This document shows positions 9,439-16,767 of a DNA stretch of 64,000 nt, piece after piece (position 1 is the first letter of the stretch; the number at the start of each line of letters is the position of its first letter). The notes under the pieces are model-generated. The model did not search any database. It was not told where the DNA came from and worked only from the letters and a program-made list of their open reading frames with translations. Both the position numbers and the translations under genes were made by a program. The DNA is from Fodinibacter luteus (GTDB taxonomy: Bacteria > Actinomycetota > Actinomycetes > Actinomycetales > Dermatophilaceae): NCBI RefSeq assembly GCF_039541575.1, contig NZ_BAABGM010000003.1:310001-374000 (forward strand). Direction: 5' to 3'.

Positions 9439-9906
9439 TCAGGCGCCCCGGCCCGGGACGGGTGGCGGGCCGATGACGAGCAGTGCCGCGGTCGTCAGGC
9501 CGACGGCCACCGCCGCGACGAGCACCGCAGCGGCCGGGCGGGCCAGGCCGGTGGCGACGGCCCGCTCGGCGACGGTGGCCGGCTCGTCGCCGCCCACGCC
9601 CAGCCGCCACCGGGTCGGCGCGAGCCCCAGCCGCTCGACGCGACGCTCGGCCCACAGGGTCGCGTACGGCGGCACGCCGGCCGCGGCCACGAGCACGGCA
9701 TCCCGCAGCCGCCACCGCTGGTCCACCCACAGCACGAGCGTCACGAGCACGAACGCGAGGAAGACGATCCCGTGCGCCAGGCCGAAGACGCGCACGCCGA
9801 GCTCGGTCGTGCGCGTCACGTACTTCAGCGCCATGCCGACGAGCAGGAGGGTCCACGTCACGACCTCGGCGCGGGCGAGCCAGGTGAACAGGGCGCGGGG
9901 GGTCAT
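9439..9906 (-). CDS. DUF3817 integral membrane protein
   Basis: 155 residues. Four hydrophobic segments with the DUF3817 pattern RAEVVTWTLLLVGMALKY near the start, GLAHGIVFLAFV in the second segment and RRVERLG in the third loop. ATG 9906 has GAAGGAC 6 nt upstream. A small actinobacterial/cyanobacterial membrane family without an assigned role. It is divergent from the SRP RNA gene. Confidence 0.85.
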   Translation of the reverse strand: MTPRALFTWLARAEVVTWTLLLVGMALKYVTRTTELGVRVFGLAHGIVFLAFVLVTLVLWVDQRWRLRDAVLVAAAGVPPYATLWAERRVERLGLAPTRWRLGVGGDEPATVAERAVATGLARPAAAVLVAAVAVGLTTAALLVIGPPPVPGRGA

Positions 9907-10015
9907 GGTGTCCTTCGGGTCGGTGTCGGGGGGCGGCCATTGTCGCCGACCGGGCTGGGGACGGGGGTCCGGGGCGGATTTCCGGGATGCCGTTCGCGCG
10001 CCTAGGATCGTCACC

Positions 10016-10104
10016 GGCACCCCGCGTGGTGGTACCCCGCTGAACTCCCCCAGGGCAGGAATGCAGCAAGGGCAGGTGGGCTCTTCCAGGTACGCGGGGT
10101 GTCC
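10016..10104 (+). ncRNA. ffs: signal recognition particle RNA, small bacterial type
   Basis: The conserved apical region reads AGGGCAGGAATGCAGCAAGG, the Ffh-binding symmetric and asymmetric loops. The ends pair as a terminal helix: GGCACCCCGCGT (10016-10027) with ACGCGGGGTGTCC (10092-10104), one T bulged. The length of about 89 nt fits the Alu-less SRP RNA of actinobacteria. It acts with Ffh in co-translational membrane targeting. Exact ends are estimated from the helix. Confidence 0.9.
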
Positions 10105-10129
10105 TCGTCTGCCGGCGGGGTGTCCTCGT
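10094..10129 (+). repeat. duplication of the SRP RNA 3' arm
   Basis: GCGGGGTGTCCTCGT occurs at 10094-10108 (end of the SRP RNA) and again at 10115-10129. The second copy could pair with the SRP 5' arm as an alternative. Confidence 0.7.
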
Positions 10130-10146
10130 TTCCCGCGAGCGCGCCC

Positions 10147-10860
10147 TCACGCCGCGCCGGGGGGCCGGGACTCTCCCGGGGCGCACGTCGGGTGGCCGAC
10201 GCGGTAGCCCACCCCCGGCACGGGGTCGCCGAGCCGGGGTCCGCCGGCGGCGAGGATCTTCGAACGCATTCGGCTCATGTGGACGTCGAGCACGTGCTCG
10301 TGGCTCTGGCGGCCGCCCCACACCGTGTCGAGCAGCTCGTGCCGGGAGACCACCCGGCGCTGGTTGGACACCAGCATCGCCGCGAGGTCGAACTCGTGCC
10401 TGGTCAGCGCCACGACCTGGCCCCGGACCGTCGCCGTGCGCAGCTGGGGGTCGATGCGCAGGCAGCCGAAGTCGACGACGCGCTCACCCGACCCGCGGCC
10501 CCGGGCCAGGAGCGCGAGCATCCGAGCGCGGAGCACCTGGGGCGAACCCGGGAGGTGGACGTAGTCGTCGCACCCTTCGGCCAGTGCCATGACCTCGTCG
10601 ACCTCCCGAGGGCTGGCCGTCACGAGGGCGAGCGGCGCCGACGAGGCGACCCGCAGGGCCCGGCAGGTGCGGTGGGCCGGCTCGAGGTCATCGTCCGCGG
10701 TCACGACGATCATCGACAGCGACTGGAGCAGCTCGTCGGTCAGGGCCTCACCAACGTCGGGGGTAGAGGTGCGGACGACGTGCGCGTGGTCTTCCAGGGC
10801 CGCGACGACGGTGTCGGCCAACTCCGAAGAGTGAGCCTCGGCCACGAGGAGTACCACCAT
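10147..10860 (-). CDS. OmpR/PhoB-type winged-helix response regulator with atypical receiver
   Basis: 237 residues. The N-terminal ~120 residues have the size and alternating pattern of a receiver domain, but the acidic pocket is missing: the usual two Asp/Glu after the first strand are replaced by AEAHS (residues 7-11), and the phospho-acceptor strand reads IVVTADDDLEPA (51-62). The C-terminal ~100 residues are a normal winged helix (RHEFDLAAMLVSNQRRVVSRHELLDTVWGG, then VHMSRMRSKI and GVGYRVG). No histidine kinase is nearby. ATG 10860 has GAGGTG 6 nt upstream. Three 11-bp direct repeats lie just upstream, suggesting self-regulation. Confidence 0.85.
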   Translation of the reverse strand: MVVLLVAEAHSSELADTVVAALEDHAHVVRTSTPDVGEALTDELLQSLSMIVVTADDDLEPAHRTCRALRVASSAPLALVTASPREVDEVMALAEGCDDYVHLPGSPQVLRARMLALLARGRGSGERVVDFGCLRIDPQLRTATVRGQVVALTRHEFDLAAMLVSNQRRVVSRHELLDTVWGGRQSHEHVLDVHMSRMRSKILAAGGPRLGDPVPGVGYRVGHPTCAPGESRPPGAA

Positions 10861-10904
10861 CGCTGCACCTCACGAGGGGTCCGCTCGCCGCTTCTTGACG
10901 ATGG

Positions 10905-10934
10905 GGTTACCACTTCTTTACTCCATCTTTACCC
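10905..10934 (-). promoter_or_regulatory. three 11-bp direct repeats, probable response-regulator binding site
   Basis: On the minus strand the units GTAAAGATGGA, GTAAAGAAGTG and GTAACC... start exactly 11 bp apart, the spacing of PhoB/OmpR-family boxes. The patch is AT-rich against its surroundings and lies 45-74 bp upstream of the response regulator start. Confidence 0.55.
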
Positions 10935-11037
10935 TTCTTCGCCACCACTCGGAAGAGGTCCGATCAACACCTCGCGTGATGCCAGCCACACCCATGGCTC
11001 GGCCGGCCATGTGTGCTCGGTGTGGCGGATCCGGTGA

Positions 11038-11871
11038 TCAGCGAGAAACCGTGACCGGCTCCTCCGCTGAAGGGTCGCAGACCCCGCCGCACCCGCTGGA
11101 ACCGCAGCCGCATCCGGCACCGGCCGTGACGGCATCCGCCGCGGTGTCCTCGACCGCCCCACCGCCCGAGCCGCATGCGCCGCCGCAGCACCCGCCACCG
11201 CAGCCACCACCCGCGGCGACCGGCTCGGGCTCGGTGCCCTGCAGGTCCCACACCTGGCGGATCGCGCCGAGTAGCACGTCGACCGGCTGGGCGCCCGTGA
11301 CGCCGTACTTCTGGTCGAGCACGAACGTCGGCACGGACGTGATGCCGATCTGGTTCGCGAGCGCGAGGTCGGTGCGCACGTCGATGCCGTGGTCGTCGCC
11401 GGCGAGGAGGGCGCGGACGGCATCCTCCGCGAGGCCGCCCTCGACGCCGAGGCGCACGAGGGTGTCGTGGTCGCCGATGGCCTCGCCCTCGGAGTACCAG
11501 CCGCGCATGACCCGCTCGGTCACGGTTTCCTCGCGGCCATGCTCGCGGGCGAGGTGGATGAGCCGGTGGGCGTCGTAGGAGTTGCCGCCGCGCAGGCGCT
11601 CCCACTGGAAGTCGAGCCCGACGGATGCCGCGTCGCTCGCCATCCGCTCGTGCTGGGCGACCATCTGCTCGCGGGTGGCGCCGTACTTCTCGGCGACGCG
11701 GTCGAGCGGAGGGGTGTCGTCGACGGCAGGGGCGGTGCGGTCGAGCTGGAAGCTGTGCCAGACGACCCCCACCTCGTCGCGGTGCTCGAACTGCTCGAGG
11801 GCGAGCTCGAGGTGCCGCCGGCCGAGGTGGCAGAACGGGCAGAGGATGTCGGACCAGACGTCGATGCGCAC
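11038..11871 (-). CDS. DsbA-family (FrnE-like) oxidoreductase with Cys-rich C-terminal tail
   Basis: 277 residues. Thioredoxin-like start RIDVWSDILCPFCHLGRRHLE with the CPFC active site at residues 11-14, a helical insert, then the cis-Pro motif GITSVPTFVLDQKYGVTGAQP. This is the FrnE branch of cytoplasmic DsbA-like proteins; there is no signal peptide. The last ~50 residues are unusual: glycine-rich with eight cysteines (CGGGCCGGAC, later CGCGSSGCGGVC), which could bind metal or form a second thiol reservoir. GTG 11871 follows TACCCT by 6 nt, so it is probably leaderless, and it is divergent from dnaX. Confidence 0.85.
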   Translation of the reverse strand: MRIDVWSDILCPFCHLGRRHLELALEQFEHRDEVGVVWHSFQLDRTAPAVDDTPPLDRVAEKYGATREQMVAQHERMASDAASVGLDFQWERLRGGNSYDAHRLIHLAREHGREETVTERVMRGWYSEGEAIGDHDTLVRLGVEGGLAEDAVRALLAGDDHGIDVRTDLALANQIGITSVPTFVLDQKYGVTGAQPVDVLLGAIRQVWDLQGTEPEPVAAGGGCGGGCCGGACGSGGGAVEDTAADAVTAGAGCGCGSSGCGGVCDPSAEEPVTVSR

Positions 11872-11877
11872 GAGTCG

Positions 11878-11993
11878 AGGGTATGTCGCGGACCCTCCCA
11901 CGACCGAACCGCGTGCAGCTCGCAGGGTGCGTCCGCCGCCGAGTCCACAGCCGGGACCACGGCCTTCGGGATGTCCGGCATCGCGGCTAGGGT
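11878..11993. promoter_or_regulatory. divergent leaderless promoters of the DsbA-like gene and dnaX
   Basis: TACCCT on the minus strand (11878-11883) lies 6 nt before GTG 11871. TAGGGT on the plus strand (11988-11993) lies 7 nt before GTG 12001. Confidence 0.5.
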
Positions 11994-12000
11994 TCGACAG

Positions 12001-14424
12001 GTGAGCACCGCGCTGTACCGCCGCTACCGCCCCGAGACGTTCGGCGACGTCATCGGGCAGGAGCACGTGACCGAGCCGCTCATGCAGGCGCTGCGCACCG
12101 GCCGGGTCAACCACGCCTACCTGTTCAGCGGCCCGCGCGGCTGCGGCAAGACGACGAGCGCCCGGATCCTCGCGCGCTGCCTCAACTGCGACGCCGGCCC
12201 GACGCCCGACCCGTGCGGCACCTGCGACTCGTGCGTGGCCCTGGCGCGCGGCGGGTCCGGCACGGTCGACGTCATCGAGATCGACGCGGCCAGCCACGGC
12301 GGCGTCGACGATGCCCGTGACCTGCGCGAACGCGCCTCCTACGGCCCCGCCCAGAGCCGCTACAAGATCTACATCATCGACGAGGCCCACATGGTCACGA
12401 CGCAGGGCTTCAACGCCCTGCTCAAGATCGTCGAGGAGCCGCCCGAGCACGTGAAGTTCGTCTTCGCGACGACCGAGCCCGAGAAGGTCATCGGCACGAT
12501 CCGTTCGCGCACCCACCACTACCCGTTCCGCCTCGTCCCCCCGGCCCGGCTCCAGGCCTACATGGAGGAGCTGTGCGTCAAGGAGGGGGTGTCGGTGGCG
12601 CCCGGCGTGCTCTCGTTCGTCGTGCGCGCCGGTGGGGGGTCGGTGCGTGACTCGCTCTCGGTGCTCGACCAGCTCATCGCCGGCTCGGGCCCCGAAGGGC
12701 TGACCTACGAGTCGGCGGCCTCCCTCCTGGGCTTCACCGACGGTGAGCTGCTCGACGGGGCGATCGACGCGTTCGCGGCCGGTGACGCCGCGGCCGTCTT
12801 CCGCACCATCGACAAGGTCGTCGAGACGGGGCTCGACCCGCGCCGCTTCGTCGAGGACGTCCTCGAGCGGCTGCGCGACCTCATCATCGTCGCGGCGGTC
12901 GCCGACGGCGCCGGGCAGGTGCTGCGGCACGTGCCCGAGGACCAGCTCGAGCGGATGCGCCGGCAGTCGGCGGCGTTCGGGGCGGGGGCGCTGTCGCGAG
13001 CGGCCGACGTCGTCAACGCGGGGCTCACCGAGATGACCGGCGCCACCGCGCCGCGGCTGCAGCTCGAGCTCATCGCCGCGCGGATCCTGCTGCCCGGTGC
13101 GGCGGGGGAGGCGGGGTATGCCGCGCGCCTCGACCGCCTCGAGCGTCGCCTCGACGTGGGGGGTGTGCCGACGGGGGCCGTGCCGTATGCCGGGTCCGCG
13201 CCCCCGGCTGCCCCCGCACCCGCCGCTGTCCCGTCGTCGGCCCCGGCCCAGCCCCAGCCGTCGGGGGTGGGATCGCAGGTGCACGGTTCCGAGAGCGGTG
13301 TCACCTCGACCCCGGAGGCGCCGGCGGCGGTCGACCCGCAGGTGCGCGGTGCCGCGAGCGGTGTCACCTCGACCCCGGAGGCCCCGGCGGCGGTCGACCC
13401 GCAGGTGCGCGGTGCTGCGAGCGGTGTCACCGCGACCCCGCCGGGCCCGTCGACCGCGCAGATGCCGGCAACCTCACCGGGGCAGTCGACCCGGGTGGAG
13501 CCGTCGACCGAGCAGGGGCCGGCGGTCCAGCCCAAGGGGCCCGGCGGCCTCGACACCGATGCCATCCGGCGCTCCTGGCCCGACGTCCTCGAGTGGCTGA
13601 GCCGCCACAAGCGCGTCACGTGGACCTTCGTCTCGCAGAACGCCCAGGTCGCCGACTACGACGGCCAGCGGGTGCTCCTCGGCATCTCCACCGTCGGGCT
13701 CGCCGAGACGTTCCGCCGCGGCGCGCACGCCGACTACGTCCGGCAGGCCCTCATCGATGTCCTCGGGGTCGACGCCCGCGTCGAGGGAGTCGCATCGGAT
13801 GCCGTGCCGTCACCGGCCGCTTCTCCCGCGGCGGCCGCGCCCACCGCGCCCGTTGCACCGCCCACCGTTGGTGAGTCGCCCCCCGCGCCGGCCTCGCCCC
13901 GGGCACCGGCATCGCCCCCCGTCGGCGCGTCTCGCGCCGCGCCCGACCGCGACGAGGCTCGGTCGACGCCCGAAGCCCGCCCCACAGCATCCGCGGATCG
14001 TCCCGGCGAAGGCCCAGGAACGGTCGCGGGCCGCGGGCCGATCGACCCCGTCGCCGGCCCCGGGACGACGGCCGGAACCCCGGCCGCCGCCCCACCCGCA
14101 CCCGACGCCGCGGCCACCCCACCCGCCCCCGGTGCGCCGGCGAGCGCTGGCGCGCCGGCCGAGCCCACGGCATCCCGGCCCCCCGAACCGGCCAGCTGGT
14201 CCGATGCCCCGCGGCCGCCAGGCAGCGCCCCGTCGTGGGCGAGCCCGCTCGAACGGGCGAGGGCCACCGTGGCCGAGGAGGCGGGGGCCACCCCCGCGGA
14301 GCGCGTCGTCGACGACACGGCGATCAGCGACGACGACGAGTCCATCGACGACCTCACCGACGTCGGACTGCCGGTCGTCGAGCGGATCCTCGGCGGCACG
14401 GTGATCTCCGAGGATCCGCGATGA
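12001..14424 (+). CDS. dnaX: DNA polymerase III subunit gamma/tau
   Basis: 807 residues. Clamp-loader AAA+ domain: VSTALYRRYRPETFGDVIGQEHV start, Walker A GPRGCGKT (44-51), zinc module C63-x8-C72-x2-C75-x2-C78, DEAHMV Walker B and the RSRTHHY sensor region; then the collar domain to about residue 380. From ~390 to the end there is a long Pro/Ala-rich linker with a 63-bp tandem repeat, a short folded block near 520-600 (SWPDVLEWLSRHKRVTWTFVSQNAQV, the actinobacterial tau C-terminal domain) and a second Pro/Ala tail ending in an acidic stretch. No A-rich slippery site for a gamma product is visible. The stop overlaps plsC by 4 bp. Start supported by TAGGGT 7 nt upstream. Confidence 0.95.
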   Translation: MSTALYRRYRPETFGDVIGQEHVTEPLMQALRTGRVNHAYLFSGPRGCGKTTSARILARCLNCDAGPTPDPCGTCDSCVALARGGSGTVDVIEIDAASHGGVDDARDLRERASYGPAQSRYKIYIIDEAHMVTTQGFNALLKIVEEPPEHVKFVFATTEPEKVIGTIRSRTHHYPFRLVPPARLQAYMEELCVKEGVSVAPGVLSFVVRAGGGSVRDSLSVLDQLIAGSGPEGLTYESAASLLGFTDGELLDGAIDAFAAGDAAAVFRTIDKVVETGLDPRRFVEDVLERLRDLIIVAAVADGAGQVLRHVPEDQLERMRRQSAAFGAGALSRAADVVNAGLTEMTGATAPRLQLELIAARILLPGAAGEAGYAARLDRLERRLDVGGVPTGAVPYAGSAPPAAPAPAAVPSSAPAQPQPSGVGSQVHGSESGVTSTPEAPAAVDPQVRGAASGVTSTPEAPAAVDPQVRGAASGVTATPPGPSTAQMPATSPGQSTRVEPSTEQGPAVQPKGPGGLDTDAIRRSWPDVLEWLSRHKRVTWTFVSQNAQVADYDGQRVLLGISTVGLAETFRRGAHADYVRQALIDVLGVDARVEGVASDAVPSPAASPAAAAPTAPVAPPTVGESPPAPASPRAPASPPVGASRAAPDRDEARSTPEARPTASADRPGEGPGTVAGRGPIDPVAGPGTTAGTPAAAPPAPDAAATPPAPGAPASAGAPAEPTASRPPEPASWSDAPRPPGSAPSWASPLERARATVAEEAGATPAERVVDDTAISDDDESIDDLTDVGLPVVERILGGTVISEDPR
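13274..13440 (+). repeat. 63-bp tandem repeat inside the dnaX linker
   Basis: CGCAGGTGC recurs at 13274, 13337 and 13400, exactly 63 bp apart, giving about 2.5 copies of a 21-residue unit (QVRGAASGVTSTPEAPAAV plus DP). The second and third copies are nearly identical, so the expansion looks recent. A related single copy lies outside genes at 16642-16695. Confidence 0.85.
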
Positions 14425-15116
14425 GCGCCGCGTCCTACCGGCTGAGCCACGGCGTCGTCGCGCCCCTGTCCAAGCTCCTGTGGCGACCGACGATCACCGG
14501 CACCGAGAACGTCCCGCTCACCGGTGGCGTCCTCCTCGCGAGCAACCACCTGTCCTTCATCGACTCGTTCGCGATCCCCATCGCGGCCCCGCGGCCGGTC
14601 AGCTTCCTCGCGAAGTCCGACTACTTCACCGGCACCGGCATCAGCGGGGCGATCCGCCGCGGCTTCTTCGAGGGCTCGAACGCCATCCCCGTCGACCGCC
14701 ACTCCTCGCGCGCGGCCCAGGAGTCGCTCGACGCCGCCCTGCTCGTGCTCCGCGAGGGCGGCGCGTTCGGCATCTACCCCGAGGGCACCCGCTCGCGCGA
14801 CGGCCGCCTCTACCGGGGTCGTACCGGCGTCGCCTGGCTCGCGCTCACGGCGGGGGTGCCCGTCGTGCCGGTCGGCCTCGTCGGCACCGACCGGGTCCAG
14901 CCGATCGGGGCGCGGTTCCCGCGGTTCGCCCGGATCCGGGTGGCGTTCGGGCGCCCGGTCCGTCCCGCGGCGTATGCCGGGATGCCGTCCGGCAAGGCGC
15001 GCCGCCTCCTCACCGACGAGGTCATGGACGCCATCGCCGCGCTGTCCGGCCAGGAGCGCGCCGACACCTACAACGAGCTGCCCCCGGAGTCGACCGGCGC
15101 CGCGGTCGGCATCTGA
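14421..15116 (+). CDS. 1-acyl-sn-glycerol-3-phosphate acyltransferase (PlsC-like)
   Basis: 231 residues with the acyltransferase motifs in order: NHLSFIDSF (HX4D, about residues 42-50), FFEGSNAIPVDR (about 82-93), and YPEGTRSRDG (about 118-127). It acylates lysophosphatidic acid at the membrane surface, and the N-terminal hydrophobic stretch is amphipathic. Its ATG overlaps the dnaX stop (ATGA), so expression is coupled to the replication gene, a common arrangement in this group but without obvious biochemical sense. An alternative is another lysophospholipid acyltransferase of the same family. Confidence 0.85.
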   Translation: MSAASYRLSHGVVAPLSKLLWRPTITGTENVPLTGGVLLASNHLSFIDSFAIPIAAPRPVSFLAKSDYFTGTGISGAIRRGFFEGSNAIPVDRHSSRAAQESLDAALLVLREGGAFGIYPEGTRSRDGRLYRGRTGVAWLALTAGVPVVPVGLVGTDRVQPIGARFPRFARIRVAFGRPVRPAAYAGMPSGKARRLLTDEVMDAIAALSGQERADTYNELPPESTGAAVGI

Positions 15117-15172
15117 CCCCACCCCGACCCCACCCCAGGGCCGACCCGGCCCGACACGACGAAGGAGAACCG

Positions 15173-15397
15173 ATGGCCAGCACCCAGACCTTCAAGGCGA
15201 CAGGCCTCACCTGCGGCCACTGCGCGCACGCGGTGGGCGAGGAGCTCAAGGCGCTCGGCGGCGTCGACGAGGTCGAGGTCGAGGTGGTGAGCGGTGGCGA
15301 GTCCACCGTCACCGTCACCGGCGGGCGAGAGCTGACGTCGGACGAGGTCACCGCCGCTCTCGCCGAGGCCGGCGACTACGTGCTCGTCGATTCCTGA
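15173..15397 (+). CDS. heavy-metal-associated (HMA) domain protein, copper chaperone-like
   Basis: 74 residues, a single ferredoxin-like HMA domain. The metal site GLTCGHCAHAV (CxxC at residues 14 and 17) and the ending TAALAEAGDYVLV are typical of CopZ-like proteins. ATG 15173 has GAAGGAG 7 nt upstream. No P-type ATPase gene is adjacent in the window, so its partner is elsewhere. Confidence 0.9.
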   Translation: MASTQTFKATGLTCGHCAHAVGEELKALGGVDEVEVEVVSGGESTVTVTGGRELTSDEVTAALAEAGDYVLVDS

Positions 15398-15463
15398 GTC
15401 ACGCCGACCAGCCCGGGCGCGCGGGCAGGGGACAGCGTCGCCTCGAGGTCGTAGGCTCACGGT

Positions 15464-16063
15464 GTGTACGAAGGCGCGGTCCAGGACCTCATCGACGAGC
15501 TCGGCAGGCTGCCGGGCATCGGCCCCAAGAGCGCGCAGCGCATCGCGTTCCACGTCCTGCAGTCCGACCCCGCCGACGTCGAGCGCCTCGCCCACGCGCT
15601 CACCGAGGTCAAGGCCCGGGTCCGCTTCTGCGAGGTGTGCTTCAACGTCGCCGAGGCCGAGCGGTGCCGCGTCTGCCTCGACCCGCGGCGTGACGTCCAC
15701 GCCATCTGCGTCGTCGAGGAGCCCAAGGACGTCGTCGCCATCGAGCGCACGCGCGAGTTCCGCGGGCGCTACCACGTGCTCGGCGGGGCCATCAGCCCCA
15801 TCGACGGCATCGGCCCCGACGACCTTCGCGTTCGCGAGCTGCTGACCCGGCTCGCCGACGGCACCGTCACCGAGGTCATCATCGCGACCGACCCGAACCT
15901 CGAGGGCGAGGCGACCGCGAGCTACCTGTCGCGACTGCTCAAGGACGTCGGGCTGCGGGTCACCCGGCTGGCCTCGGGGCTGCCCGTCGGGGGCGACCTC
16001 GAGTACGCCGACGAGGTCACCCTGGGTCGAGCGTTCGAGGGACGGAGGCTCATCGATGTCTGA
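15464..16063 (+). CDS. recR: recombination mediator RecR
   Basis: 199 residues, the usual family length. Helix-hairpin-helix LGRLPGIGPKSAQRIAFHVL (residues 13-32), a zinc finger with CEVC ... CRVC (about 57-72), a Toprim domain with CVVEEPKD and GAISPIDGIGPDDL, and VGGDLEYADEVTLGRAFEGRR at the end. With RecO it loads RecA at gaps. GTG 15464 follows TAGGCT by exactly 6 nt, indicating a leaderless transcript. It overlaps the DUF5063 gene by 8 bp. Confidence 0.97.
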   Translation: MYEGAVQDLIDELGRLPGIGPKSAQRIAFHVLQSDPADVERLAHALTEVKARVRFCEVCFNVAEAERCRVCLDPRRDVHAICVVEEPKDVVAIERTREFRGRYHVLGGAISPIDGIGPDDLRVRELLTRLADGTVTEVIIATDPNLEGEATASYLSRLLKDVGLRVTRLASGLPVGGDLEYADEVTLGRAFEGRRLIDV

Positions 16064-16610
16064 CGACTGGAGCGTCATCGCGCAGGAGTCCGCGGCCGAC
16101 GCGCGGATGTACCTGCTCACCGTGCGCGAGATCGCGGCCGGCGAGGCCCCCGACGCCACCCTCCCGATGGCGCTGCTCGCGCTCTCCCAGGTGCTCGTCA
16201 TGGGCGCGCGCCTCGGCGCCGTCGAGGACGTCGTCCCGGTCGAGCGGTTCGAGCCCGACGTCGGCCCGGACGCCGAGCTCGACCCCCTGCGCGAGAGCCT
16301 CGCCAACGTCTTCGAGGGCCTCGACGAGTACGCCGACGTCGCCGACCCGGTGCTCGACCCCGAGCCCACCGTCGGCTTCCTCAGCAACGACCTCGTCGAC
16401 ATCGCGTCGGCCCTCAGCCACGGGCTGAGCCACTTCGACTCCGGTCGGCAGGTCGAGGCGCTGTGGTGGTGGCAGTTCAGCTACCTCTCGCACTGGGGTG
16501 AGCGGGCGGCCGCGGCGCTGCGCGTCGTCCAGGCGCTCCTCGCGCACGTGCGGCTCGACGCCGACCCGGATGCCGTGTCCGAGGCGGAGTTCGACGCGCT
16601 CCACCCCTGA
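16056..16610 (+). CDS. DUF5063 domain protein
   Basis: 184 residues, mostly helical, with the family-like stretches LTVREIAAGEAPDATLPMALLALSQV and GLSHFDSGRQVEALWWWQFSYLSHWG. It starts inside the last 8 bp of recR (ATG 16056), as in many actinobacteria, so the two are co-translated. Function unknown; the fixed link to recR suggests a repair or replication role but nothing in the sequence shows one. Confidence 0.85.
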   Translation: MSDDWSVIAQESAADARMYLLTVREIAAGEAPDATLPMALLALSQVLVMGARLGAVEDVVPVERFEPDVGPDAELDPLRESLANVFEGLDEYADVADPVLDPEPTVGFLSNDLVDIASALSHGLSHFDSGRQVEALWWWQFSYLSHWGERAAAALRVVQALLAHVRLDADPDAVSEAEFDALHP

Positions 16611-16641
16611 GCGGAGGGTCTCCTGCCCGGTGCCTCGGGGA

Positions 16642-16695
16642 GTCGACCCGCAGGTGCACGTCTTCGCGAGCCGTAGCACCTCGACCCCGCGGAGG
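16642..16695. repeat. single intergenic copy of the dnaX-linker repeat element
   Basis: GTCGACCCGCAGGTGC, then CGCGAGC and CACCTCGACCCCG appear in the same order and spacing as in the dnaX repeat unit; I count about three quarters of positions identical over ~53 bp. AGGTGC and GCACCT within it can pair. Confidence 0.6.
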
Positions 16696-16762
16696 CTTCT
16701 TGCACATCACCCACCCGAACCCGGGCCGGGACGCCCCGACCGCGTGGGTGATGTGCAAGAAG
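16696..16762. terminator. long perfect hairpin between convergent genes, bidirectional terminator-like
   Basis: CTTCTTGCACATCACCCAC (16696-16714) pairs with GTGGGTGATGTGCAAGAAG (16744-16762): 19 bp perfect, 29-nt loop. It lies between the DUF5063 gene and the FAD reductase gene, whose stop is 6 bp away. The arms are much less GC-rich than the loop, unlike the other terminators here. Confidence 0.7.
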
Positions 16763-16767
16763 TGCGG

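Noticed and set aside
12001..14424. Programmed frameshift for a gamma subunit in dnaX
   Set aside because: No A-rich or other slippery heptamer with a downstream stop is visible near the end of the clamp-loader domain.
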